64,000 bases of DNA, from NCBI GenBank assembly GCA_008330645.1, contig VLTN01000064.1, positions 1 through 64,000 of the forward strand, in the 5' to 3' direction. This stretch comes from Cafeteria roenbergensis. Lineage: Eukaryota > Sar > Bigyra > Bicosoecida > Cafeteriaceae. The position numbers and the translations under genes are program-made. The notes beneath the pieces are model-generated. The model did not search any database. It saw only the letters and a program-made list of their open reading frames with translations, and was not told where the DNA came from. The number at the start of each line of letters is the position of its first letter. The first letter of the stretch is position 1. Positions 46,101-54,849 of the stretch are shown here, in pieces.

Positions 46101-49100
46101 TCCCACGCAACGGCAGAGCCCGGCCTCCAGATGCCAGGCGCAGCCAGCGGGTGAGCCGTCGACAGCTGGTGCGACGCGCACCCCACACGCAACGTGCCTG
46201 CCATGGCCTGCTCGTCCGTCGGCAGAGCAAACTGGGTCAGCATTGGGTCGCACGGCACGGCAACGGTGTCGCTGCACTGCGACGCCAGGGCATCTGACCG
46301 GTACGTGATGTCCTGATGCTGGGAATCAGCTGACAGCTGACGATGGCCTTGTCCAGCGTGGTGGCCATGCGCTGTCGGGTAGGAAGGATTGGAAGGATTG
46401 GAAGGATTGGAAGGACGGGGAGGATGTGGGGGGCTCGACGTCGCGACGGAGCTCGATACCTCCGTGGGATCCGCTGCCGCGTAGCGACCCAGCGCGGCAG
46501 AGCCGGTAGAAGGTCCTATGGCAGAGCCGGTAGAAGGTCCTATGGCAGAGCCGATAGGAGGTCCTATGGCAGAGCCAGTCCCAGATGCGACGGCCGATCC
46601 GCCGGGCAGCGCGGACGGAGCCTGCGCGGCGGTGCCGCTGCCATCGCGCTGGGCGGCTGCGAGCAGATAGCCGGAGGGGCGGCGCTCGCTCGGCGCGCCC
46701 GGTGGCTGCCCAGCGACGAGACCCGCGGTGGGGGCGCTGGCGCCGTCGCTCGCAGGCTGCACGTACGGGCCGCCTTCGGCGTCACCGCGCCGTGCAGAGC
46801 CACTTTGCTCCGAGCCGGCCAGGCCTTCCTGGCTGCGGGAGACTGCTGCTGCTGCTGACCCCGCGTCTTGGGCGCGGCGTGGAAACGCTGACGGGGACCC
46901 CGGTGGTGGTGGCGGCTCGCTCAGCGCCCCCTCTGCGGCGAGCTGCTTGGCCGCGACAGGCGCCCCCTCCGCCCCCCACGCTCCTCCCAGCGGAAGGTTC
47001 CAGGAGCGCTCCTGCATCTCCGCCGCACTCTCCGCCCCACGGCCGCCCGCGGTCTGGTCACAGCCCTCCTGTGGCGGCGGCGGGGCGCTCGCTAGCAGCG
47101 ACGCCACGAAGGGCTGGCTCTGCCACCCCACCTGCAGGCCGGCGCGAAAGGTTGCTGATGGGGTGAAGATGTCCCCTGACTGGGTCATGATGGCCCCGGG
47201 AGGGACCACCATCGGGTCGTGCCAGTGATGCCTGTCAGCCGAGTGCCCGCTGCTGTGAAGCCTTCTCAAGTTGCGGGCCACCTGCCCGGCTGGAATGATG
47301 CCGGAGTGACTGCCCTCCCCCAGAAAAGAGCCGGTCATCGACCCGCTGCTTGTGTTGAGGGCAGAGCTTCCCGGCGATCGGTTCATTGTTCCGCCGGCGG
47401 CAGTGACTCCGTTCGCGCCGCCTGCCGCTGCAGCGTTGGCAGCAGCTGCTGCAAGGCGGATATCCCGGTCACTGTTGAGTCCCCGGCGGGTCACGTCCCA
47501 GTCGTCGGTCCATCTGGTCTCACAAGAGCCGCTGCGCGGCGACGGCTGCCCCGGCTCGTGCATCCTTCCAGCCAGCACGAAGGGCCCTCGCCGGAACGGC
47601 GAAACGTATGGCCGAGCCGTGCCTCCCCCGTCCGCGTCCCTCTGGGCAGACCGGTCTCTGGGCAGCGCCGCTGCCACGCCGCTCACCGGCGGGTCGTCGG
47701 CTGATTCTTCGCTAGAGCTGCTGGTGGCTCTGCCGGCACCACCAGAGGCTCTGCCAGAACCGCCCGGTTTCCCCTTCGCAACTCCATGACGAGGCCTGGC
47801 AGAGCTGCCTCGAGCTCTGCCGGACCCAGTGAGCTGATGCGCCGGCGACAGGGCACACCCGCCAGCCTCGTCCACGCTCAGCCTGGTGACGTCATCCATA
47901 TAGCTCTGCTGGGACACGGAAGGATTCTCTGTGGATCCTTCCGCTTCCTGGCTATGGGGAAGGACTTGAGCCCTCGTCGCTTGGCCAGCCGCGGAGTCGC
48001 TCTGCCAGGCACTTCGCCGGATATTGGGCGCGCTCGCCCCGTGGGTGGCTCGTCCCAGCGGAGTGTTGGTCCGATTTGCAGTTTCACCAGCAGCCGCATC
48101 GCCTTGCGAGGGCAGAGCATGTTGCACGGCGGCAAAAACGGCTCTGCCAGACTGAGCTCTGCCAGGACCGGATGCCAGAGTGGAGCGCCGAGCGCTGCTG
48201 ACAGGCGCCGGTGCTGTTGGAAGAGTTGCTGCTGCTGCTTCTGCTTCTGCTTCTGCTGCTGCTGCTACGGTTGCAGTTGCGGTTGCAGTTGCGGTTGAAG
48301 GTTTTGCGCTGGAGCCGTTCTCGCCAGAGCGGGGGCCGTCGCTGAGCAGAGCCCCACGGTCCCCGCTGCGGTCGCCGAGCGACGCGCCATCAAGGAGAGC
48401 AGCGCGCCCGATGGCTCTGCCGGTCCCGGGGCCGGGGCTGCCGTTGCACCAGGAGACGCCCTCCTTGCCTGACCGACTTGCGATTGACGAAGCGTCGGTG
48501 TGACCCGCCAGCTCGGTGTCGACGAGGTGAGCGGAAGTGAGCGAAGCGCAGACGCTCTCGCGCGGCGTAACGCCCCGATCCGGGGAGACGGAGGTGCGAT
48601 TGCCTCGTGATAAACCCGGGACCGAGGCATGACCAGCGCGGGTCCGATAGGTGTCGGATCTCGCTCCAGCCCTGGCAGACATGCCACAAGCTGCTCCTGC
48701 GGTCGAGCTTTCCGCTAGCGGGCTTTCTGCGGGCGGGCTGACTGCTAGCGGGCTTTCTGCTAGCGGGCTGACTGCTAGCGGGTTTTCGCCGGAGACAGGT
48801 GACTCCGCACACGCTGCAGAGCAATCCGCCGCGCGGTGCTCTGCCACCGCCGAGCGAGCGCGGGGCCTGGCCACGAGCGCCACGGATGCTCTGCCCGAGG
48901 GACTCGGAATGATTGCGATGGAGGCACCCTTGTCGCTGGGCGCGAAGTGCGATGACACAGTGTCGCCCGCAAGGTCCCACCCGGCAGAGCCGTCCATGAC
49001 AGCCGTCGTCCAGTTGGCCAGATGCGCGACGAGATCGGAGTCGCTCTGAATGCCGCGAAACCGCAGCTTCACGCGCTCCGCCCGGCACACCCCCGCGAAC

Positions 49101-51416
49101 GACGACCGCAGCCGGCGCAGCTCCGACCCGGCCACGCGGCTCCAGCCCCACGGAACGCCCTTGGCTGCTCGCAGCGACGTGACCCGCTCGAACGTGAGCA
49201 TGTCGTCCAGCTGCCGCTTCGCCGCCTCCATCGACGCGTGCAGGTCGCCCACCAGCTGCGGCGCCTCGGAGGGGTCGCCGTCGCCACGGATGATGCCGTC
49301 GAGGAGGGCGAGGGACAGGGCGGCGCCGTTGAGGGGCGAGCGCGCCTCGTGGGAGACGTACCGGAGCGCCGAGTGCATGTGGTCGGCCGCCTTGCGGGCG
49401 TCTGCAGTGCGCTGCCTCACAATGTCTGCTTGCGCAAAGAGAATGATCACGATGCATGTGATCACCATCACGGCGGTGCTCATCCAGGCGTACCGGACGG
49501 CGAACTGGGCAGTTGCGGCGAGGCTCCCGATGCACTCGGGAGAGCTGCAGCCGGTGGGCCAGGCCATGTCTGGGACTGGCTCGTGCAGATTAAACAAGAA
49601 CGTGGGGCAGCCGTCGTAGTGCATGATCGCCTGGCCCAGGGATGCCGCCAACGATGGGGCAGTGGAGCCGATCACGATGGCAGCGATGGTGGTGAAAATC
49701 GTTGCCAGATTGGTCTTCCTGCTGAGTCCCCCGCACCGTGTGCAGCCCACTGGGCGGTGCATGGCAGTCGCTGCGTATTCGCCCATCGTAGAATGGCTTC
49801 GAACAGACTCCTCAGCTTGCGACTCGGAGCTGCTCTCGGCAGGCGCAAGCGAAGCGCCCGCGTTCGCCACGCCACGCCACGCGATGCAACGGTCAGTGAC
49901 GAAGACGACGATGACGAAGATGAAGGCCGTCAACGCAACCCAGTAGAAGAGAGCCACAGGAAGCATGCCAGCGAGGCTGCCGGAGAAGGCGACGCCGCCA
50001 ATGACCTGGAAACAAAAGCCCAGGAACACGGCGAGCTGCAGGAACCTCAGCACCAGCAGCGAGTTCGCCGGGGGCAGCGCAATGCCCAGGCACACCTTGG
50101 CAAGGCGACGCAGGAGCGAGGAAAACGGCTGCTTCGACGCCTGAAGCCCGAACGGCGTCAGGAGTTCCGTGCAGCCCAGAGTCACCAGGATGGAACCAAG
50201 AAACTCTGTGAACCACGAGAGGCCGATGAAGGAGCAGCTACCAGACACGCCCTTCGTCAATGACTGCGCGGCACGGTGGGTGGGGGTTGCGGGGCGAGAT
50301 TGGGTGGGGGAGGCGGAAGACGGGGGCGAGTCGGAGTCAGCGGACAGGCGGGGCAGGAGGCCGGTCGAGAGGCGGGGCGGGCTGATGGGCTCGGGCTCTG
50401 AGCGAGGCGTGTCGGCCGCAACTTGGCAGGCCTACTGGCTCCGGCAGCCAGCCGCTGGCTCCCTGCTGCCGCTGTCCGAGCCACCGAGCCACGGGAAGCA
50501 AGTGCTCGGCACGCGCAGCGTCCCGGGCGAGGCATTCGCGAGGCGCTGGGCGCGACGTGATCGCGGGGAGGCTGCGGTTGCTCACGAACGAGGGCACCAG
50601 GAACGAGCTCCAGGCTCCGGCCCGCGAGAGCAGGCGCGGGAGCGAGACGATGAGGTTGCCCAGCACGACCCAGCGCGCCCTGCGAGCAAGGAGGCGGCAC
50701 ACCCGGGGCCAAAGCGTTGCGAGCACGGCGAGCTGGAGGCGAGTGCACCTTCGCCTTTGACCTTGCATCCGGCCACCGCTGCGAGGCCGCGCGCGCGCCT
50801 CGCCACGGCAAAGGAGGCAGGCACCTCGGCAGTGACTCCGGACAGCTCCGGAGGCCGCCGGTGAGGCGGGCAGCGGGGGCCGGGCAAGGGGAAGCCGGAA
50901 GCGCAAGCAGTAACGCCCGGCGCAAGCCAGCGCTGGTCCGCGCTTGCTCGGGGGCCGCAGGTGGCCCGCAGCGCCTGCAGATCAGCGCGGAGCTCACGCC
51001 CTCGACACCTTGCCGTTCACCAGTTTGGAGGAAGCCGCGAACTGCGCGGTCACCAGCACCAAGGCGGTGATTGAAGTCGCGTCAGCGGCGGCGAGCGCCG
51101 CTTCCGTCGTCGCAAGGCCGGTGAGCGATGTTCGGAACACAGAGGCCGACAAGTTGCCGCGGACGGACTGCAGGAACCGCGTTGCGACTGCAACGGGGGG
51201 CTGGTCCACCACGAGGTACCGGGACCGCGTGACCTTTGCGGCAACTGGGGCCAGTAATGCCACTGTCACAAGCAGGCCGACAAGAATGGCGTTGAGCCTG
51301 CGCCACGCCACGCGCCAGCACGACACCCCCACGCTGGCGGGCGCCCGAGCCCCTAGTCTGCGGCCGTTCACCTGGAGGGTGGCCCATCCCTGGGCGGCCC
51401 CGCCCAGGGATTGCAT
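43118..51416 (-). CDS. Hybrid sensor histidine kinase 4 (three exons, about 2,552 aa)
   Basis: Exons: 50998-51416, 50586-50679 and 43118-50263; introns 318 and 322 nt with GTGAGC donors. Exon 1 starts at ATG 51416 and has two membrane segments around SRYLVVDQPPVAVA and an NLS sequon. Exon 2 reads ARWVVLGNLIVSLPRLL. Exon 3 has no ATG before or within its first membrane segments, so the protein needs the upstream exons; this is direct support for the splice model. The Cys loop is WPTGCSSPEC. H-box His ~476, N-box ~1658, G1 DNGRGI ~2037, receiver Asp ~2456. The linker between H-box and N-box is about 1,180 residues and that between N-box and G1 about 380, the longest of the four. It contains PLAES-type, GSAIGPST and SNP repeats and is dense in the GGCAGAGC word. 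Its H-box block mixes copy-1-like and copy-2-like sequence. Confidence 0.88.
46381..46416. repeat. 9-bp minisatellite in kinase 4 linker
   Basis: Four tandem copies of a unit like GGAAGGATT encode Ser-Asn-Pro repeats on the minus strand, inside the disordered linker. Confidence 0.85.
46494..46577. repeat. 24-bp minisatellite in kinase 4 linker
   Basis: About three and a half copies of a unit starting GGCAGAGCCGGTAGAAGG encode GSAIGPST repeats on the minus strand. Each copy carries the over-represented GGCAGAGC word. Confidence 0.9.
48713..48787. repeat. 15-bp minisatellite in kinase 4 linker
   Basis: About five copies of a unit like GCTAGCGGGCTTTCT encode PLAES and PLAVS repeats on the minus strand. 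It lies in the linker just after the H-box region. Confidence 0.9.
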
Positions 51417-51652
51417 GGGGCCGGCCGGTGTGGCGTCGGTTCGGTGAGGGGTCGCTGCTCTGCCGCCCTGTTGCAGTCGCTGCCCGCCGGGTCAGCCGCC
51501 GGGGCACGGAGAGGCAGGCAGCCCCGGCGTGTGCAGGCGGAGTGAATGGGCGACTGGACACGCGCGCTGCCACAACGAAGAGGGCCGGAATTGGGTGGTG
51601 GGAGCAGCACCAGGAGACACGCAGCTGCAACATTCCCAGCGCGGTCCGGCCA
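51417..51652. other. Short intergenic upstream of histidine kinase 4
   Basis: It separates the kinase 4 start codon from the stop of the next gene on the same strand. No motif was recognised. Confidence 0.4.
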
Positions 51653-54292
51653 TCACAGCGCCTGTTTCGCTGCAGCCTCCGGCCGCGCTAGGTCAATCTC
51701 GGGCTCCCCTGTCCCAGCGACCAGGTCGAGCTCGAATCCGCCGCCCATGTCGTCGTCATCTTGGATGATTCGGGGGTCCTCCCTGAAGCTGTAGTCGGGA
51801 TCGTCGAAAACGCCAGCCTCCCGCATGTCGCCCGCAACTCGGTTCCTTACCTCGATTGACTCAAGCTGGAGCTCCTTCTTCGCCTCGCGGCGGTTGTACA
51901 CGATGTCCACAAAGTGGATGAACTCTGTGTCCGCGTCGTACTCGACTGTGACGCGCGGGGGTGCACCGCCGTACGCCTTGACGTCGGGCTCCTCCCACGA
52001 AATTCGAACCATCGTGTTGGCATTCTGGGCGTCCCGCTCCTCCATGGCCGTGGGCTTGGACTCGAGGTACAGGTTGAAGCGGTCGGGGCGGTAGCGCTGC
52101 ATGATCTTGATGCGCACCGTGAGCGTGCCGTTGTACTGGAAGTCCCAGAACAGCAACAGCCGATAGAGGCCGTACGCGCAGGTCGCCCAGAAGAGCATGT
52201 TGAAGAAGAACCACAGGATGGGCGAGCCCGTGATCATGGGGTCGGCAAAGTCCTTCATCCACTGCGTGTCCATGACGGACCAGGAGCCGGTGATGCGGTC
52301 CAGAATGGCGAACGCGATGAGGCCGGACAGCAGCAGCCCCACGATTTCCAGCAGCGACGCCACCCGGTTGTGGGTCTCGTGCATCCGCACCAGCGAGCGC
52401 GTGTTCTGCTCGACCCTGTCGTGGGTGCGAAGAAGCCTGGACTCGGCGACGATGCTTGCCAGGCCGTTGAGGAAGTCTAGCTCCTTCGTGATGGAGGCCA
52501 CGTTCTTGCGCAGGTCAGTGACGCGCACCGACAGCTGCCCGGCCAAGTCTGCGATTTGCAGGCGCTCGTAGAGCGACCGGCCCGCTGCGTCGGCCGGCTC
52601 GGGGGGCACCTCGGAGGAGTCGAGGGACTCCTTGAGGTAGCCCAGGATCTCCCCCAGCATGCGGATGTCGTCCTCCAGCCGCTGCATGTCGGCGCGGATC
52701 TTGTGAAGGGATTCGGGGTCCTCGTAGTGTGTGTTGAGCAGGCTTCTGACGCGCTTCATGGCGTCCTTGATCAGGAACAGCCGGTTCCAAAAGTTGCGGA
52801 CGAAGAGGTCCATGGCAGTGAACTGCAGGAACGAGCAGAGCAGCGGCTCGTGGTGCCTGGAGTTTGGCCCGGCGATGAGCAGTCCCGTTGAGCCGAAGAT
52901 GAGCGTGTCGTGCTCGCTGACGTCGAAAGCGGCGCGGGTGTCGCCGATGACCTGCTTGAGCTCGTTTTCGTACTCCCCCTTGTCCAGGTACTCCTCGGCC
53001 GTGAGGTGGGGGGTGATTTCGTTGGCGATGATCAGGTTCACCTTGTCGCGCTGCTCGGCGTCGCCCGTGAAGACGAGGTTGAGGAGGCGGCGTTGGTAGG
53101 ACGAGATGACCGAGTCGACGATCGTGGAGGAGTCCCTGGCCACGTCGACGAGCAGACGCGAGAGGTGGTCGAGGGAGATGTTGTCCTTGATGCGGTCCAT
53201 GACGGCCTCCAGCTGCATGCCGTAGAAAACGGTCCCGTCGGCGTTGATGCTCACGCCGAACGTCTCCACCTGAACAATGCCCGCCTCCTCGGGCAGGTGG
53301 ATGTCGGCCTCGAAGTTGAGGTGCTTGGTCAGGGTGTAGTCGAGGATGTCCACGCTGGTGAGCCCCGGCTCCACCTCGAACTTTGTGCCCGTTTCGTCCT
53401 CGTCGATCAAAGCCGTGAAGAAGCCGCCCTGCACTCGCTCGGTGGAGCCCAGGTTAACGTTCATCTGCACGATTTGGTTTGCCCCGCAAGGGATGAACTC
53501 TGCCTCGATGATGGAAACCGAGTTGAGCGTGATGACCTCGTCGAGCTCGTCGCGGATGTTGGACACGCTCACGGCGCACTCGCCGGCTCTGTCGGCCTGG
53601 GAGATGGTCGGCCGCCCCCCGAAGCGAAGGCACTGCGGCACGTAGGCGGATGAAACGTACGAGACGTCCTCGATCTCTGTGGCGGACGAAATTCGCTCGT
53701 AGCCCGCCGGGCCCAGCAGAACGTACTGCTCGCCGCGCCAGACGACGCGGAGCAGCTCCCGCGTGCCGGGCGCGAAGATGAGCTCGTGGACTGCCTCCTT
53801 GTCGTGCTTGGGCATGCGGCGCACCAGCTCTTGCCCCTTCTTGCTGATCTGGTAGCAAGTGACCGGCAGATATGACTTGGAGGACAGCTTGAGCCCGTTG
53901 AGCAGCTCCTCCTCGCGCAGAAAGTCAATGTCTGAGCAGCCCTCTTGGGACTTGTTGAAGTACCGCCGCTTGCCCTCGATGACTTCGCTTGCAGGCGCGT
54001 AGTCGAAGTCCAGCACTTGCGCCACGATGGCCTCGTAGATGAGCACCAGCAGCGCCTGCCTGCGAATCCACTCCTCCTTGTCGGCAGCCGTTCGCGCCGG
54101 CTTTGTGTACAGGCCAATCAAGTACAGCATCCGCCCCTGGTTCTCGGTCAGGCCCGTGGACAGCGCGTCCATGTCCTCGTCCTCCTCCTCCTCCTCGTCC
54201 ATGAGCTCGTCGTCCATGAGGTCCTCCCCCACGTCCGACTCGTAGTCCGCGTCCTCGCGGCTGCGGCCTCCCACCACGGATGAGCCAGCCAT
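51653..54292 (-). CDS. Unrecognised protein with winged-helix-like N part and two C-terminal membrane segments
   Basis: About 879 residues from ATG 54292 (MAGSSVVGGRSRED). It is notably free of low-complexity filler and of the GGCAGAGC word, which suggests strong constraint. An acidic N terminus (residues ~15-45) is followed by a helical segment, RMLYLIGLYTKP. Residues ~80-160 (YFNKSQEGCSDIDFLREEE, then CYQISKKGQELVRRM) look like a winged-helix fold, an impression from pattern only. A long beta-rich middle follows (WRGEQYVLLGPAGYERISS). Helices with coiled-coil character lie at ~540-640, then membrane segments at ~646-670 (LLEIVGLLLSGLIAFAIL) and ~694-720 (ILWFFFNMLFWATCAYGLY). The cytosolic-looking tail includes MQRYRPDRFNLYLESKP and an acidic end. 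The layout of a long helix followed by two close membrane spans recalls CorA or DUF155/RMD1 proteins, but I see no diagnostic motif. Function unknown. Confidence 0.8.
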   Translation of the reverse strand: MAGSSVVGGRSREDADYESDVGEDLMDDELMDEEEEEDEDMDALSTGLTENQGRMLYLIGLYTKPARTAADKEEWIRRQALLVLIYEAIVAQVLDFDYAPASEVIEGKRRYFNKSQEGCSDIDFLREEELLNGLKLSSKSYLPVTCYQISKKGQELVRRMPKHDKEAVHELIFAPGTRELLRVVWRGEQYVLLGPAGYERISSATEIEDVSYVSSAYVPQCLRFGGRPTISQADRAGECAVSVSNIRDELDEVITLNSVSIIEAEFIPCGANQIVQMNVNLGSTERVQGGFFTALIDEDETGTKFEVEPGLTSVDILDYTLTKHLNFEADIHLPEEAGIVQVETFGVSINADGTVFYGMQLEAVMDRIKDNISLDHLSRLLVDVARDSSTIVDSVISSYQRRLLNLVFTGDAEQRDKVNLIIANEITPHLTAEEYLDKGEYENELKQVIGDTRAAFDVSEHDTLIFGSTGLLIAGPNSRHHEPLLCSFLQFTAMDLFVRNFWNRLFLIKDAMKRVRSLLNTHYEDPESLHKIRADMQRLEDDIRMLGEILGYLKESLDSSEVPPEPADAAGRSLYERLQIADLAGQLSVRVTDLRKNVASITKELDFLNGLASIVAESRLLRTHDRVEQNTRSLVRMHETHNRVASLLEIVGLLLSGLIAFAILDRITGSWSVMDTQWMKDFADPMITGSPILWFFFNMLFWATCAYGLYRLLLFWDFQYNGTLTVRIKIMQRYRPDRFNLYLESKPTAMEERDAQNANTMVRISWEEPDVKAYGGAPPRVTVEYDADTEFIHFVDIVYNRREAKKELQLESIEVRNRVAGDMREAGVFDDPDYSFREDPRIIQDDDDMGGGFELDLVAGTGEPEIDLARPEAAAKQAL

Positions 54293-54849
54293 GCCCACAG
54301 ACGCGGCCGTCTGCGTGGGTTCGAATCGGTCGGGAGGCGCGCGGAGGGGGGGGGGCAGAGGCGACGGAGTGGACGGGCTGGAGTTGGAGGGCGCCCGAAA
54401 CCAGGTGCCGCGTCATCGGCCGGTGGTGTCCAGGCAAGGGGGCTTGCTGCCGCGCAGAGCGTGCCCCAGCTGGCACCAAGACATGGTTTCTGCCGGCGTG
54501 CCATGGCGAGGTGGTCGCGCAACACTCGCGGCCAGCTCAAGCGCGCATTCTTGCGAGGCGCAGCGCGAGTTTCGGCCTCGGCCGTCGACGCGTGCAGCGC
54601 ACGCAGCAAGATAGGCACGCAAGAGGCGACCAGAGCCAAGCGCCTCACAGCAGGAGCCCTGACTTGCGAGGCCATGAGCCCACGCTTCGACCTGAGAGCG
54701 GGGCCGCGGCCGGTGTCCAGAAAACGGCTGTTTTGGCGACGCCCGGCCGGCAGAGCCGCGGCCGCGGGTCTCGAGCCGCAACCCGAGCAGCGAGGCACGT
54801 GGGGTCAGAGGAGGGTGCTGTGCCCCGGCGCATCCACCGGAGCGCCGCG
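54293..54849. promoter_or_regulatory. Divergent intergenic region, likely bidirectional promoter
   Basis: It lies between two genes transcribed away from each other (starts at 54292 on minus and 54850 on plus), so it should hold both promoters. No TATA box was seen; the element types are unknown. Confidence 0.5.

Larger units (their letters stand above)
23899..51416 (-). repeat. Tandem array of four hybrid histidine kinase genes
   Basis: Four paralogous genes lie head to tail on the minus strand, separated by only about 295-500 bp. Each has the same three-exon plan. Exon 2 is 94 nt in every copy, intron 1 is phase 2 and intron 2 is phase 0. Four blocks are alignable throughout: the membrane exons, the H-box region, the ATPase motifs and the receiver. 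The linkers between blocks are unrelated in sequence and range from short to over 1,000 residues. The array arose by tandem duplication, and the catalytic blocks were probably homogenised later. Confidence 0.9.

Noticed and set aside
23899-51416. Bacterial operon of histidine kinases
   Set aside because: The genes carry spliceosomal-type introns, have their own intergenic gaps and lie among clearly eukaryotic genes.
54312-54330. T-arm-like sequence GGGTTCGAATCGGTC suggesting a tRNA
   Set aside because: The flanking bases do not pair as a T stem, and no acceptor, D or anticodon arm was found around it.
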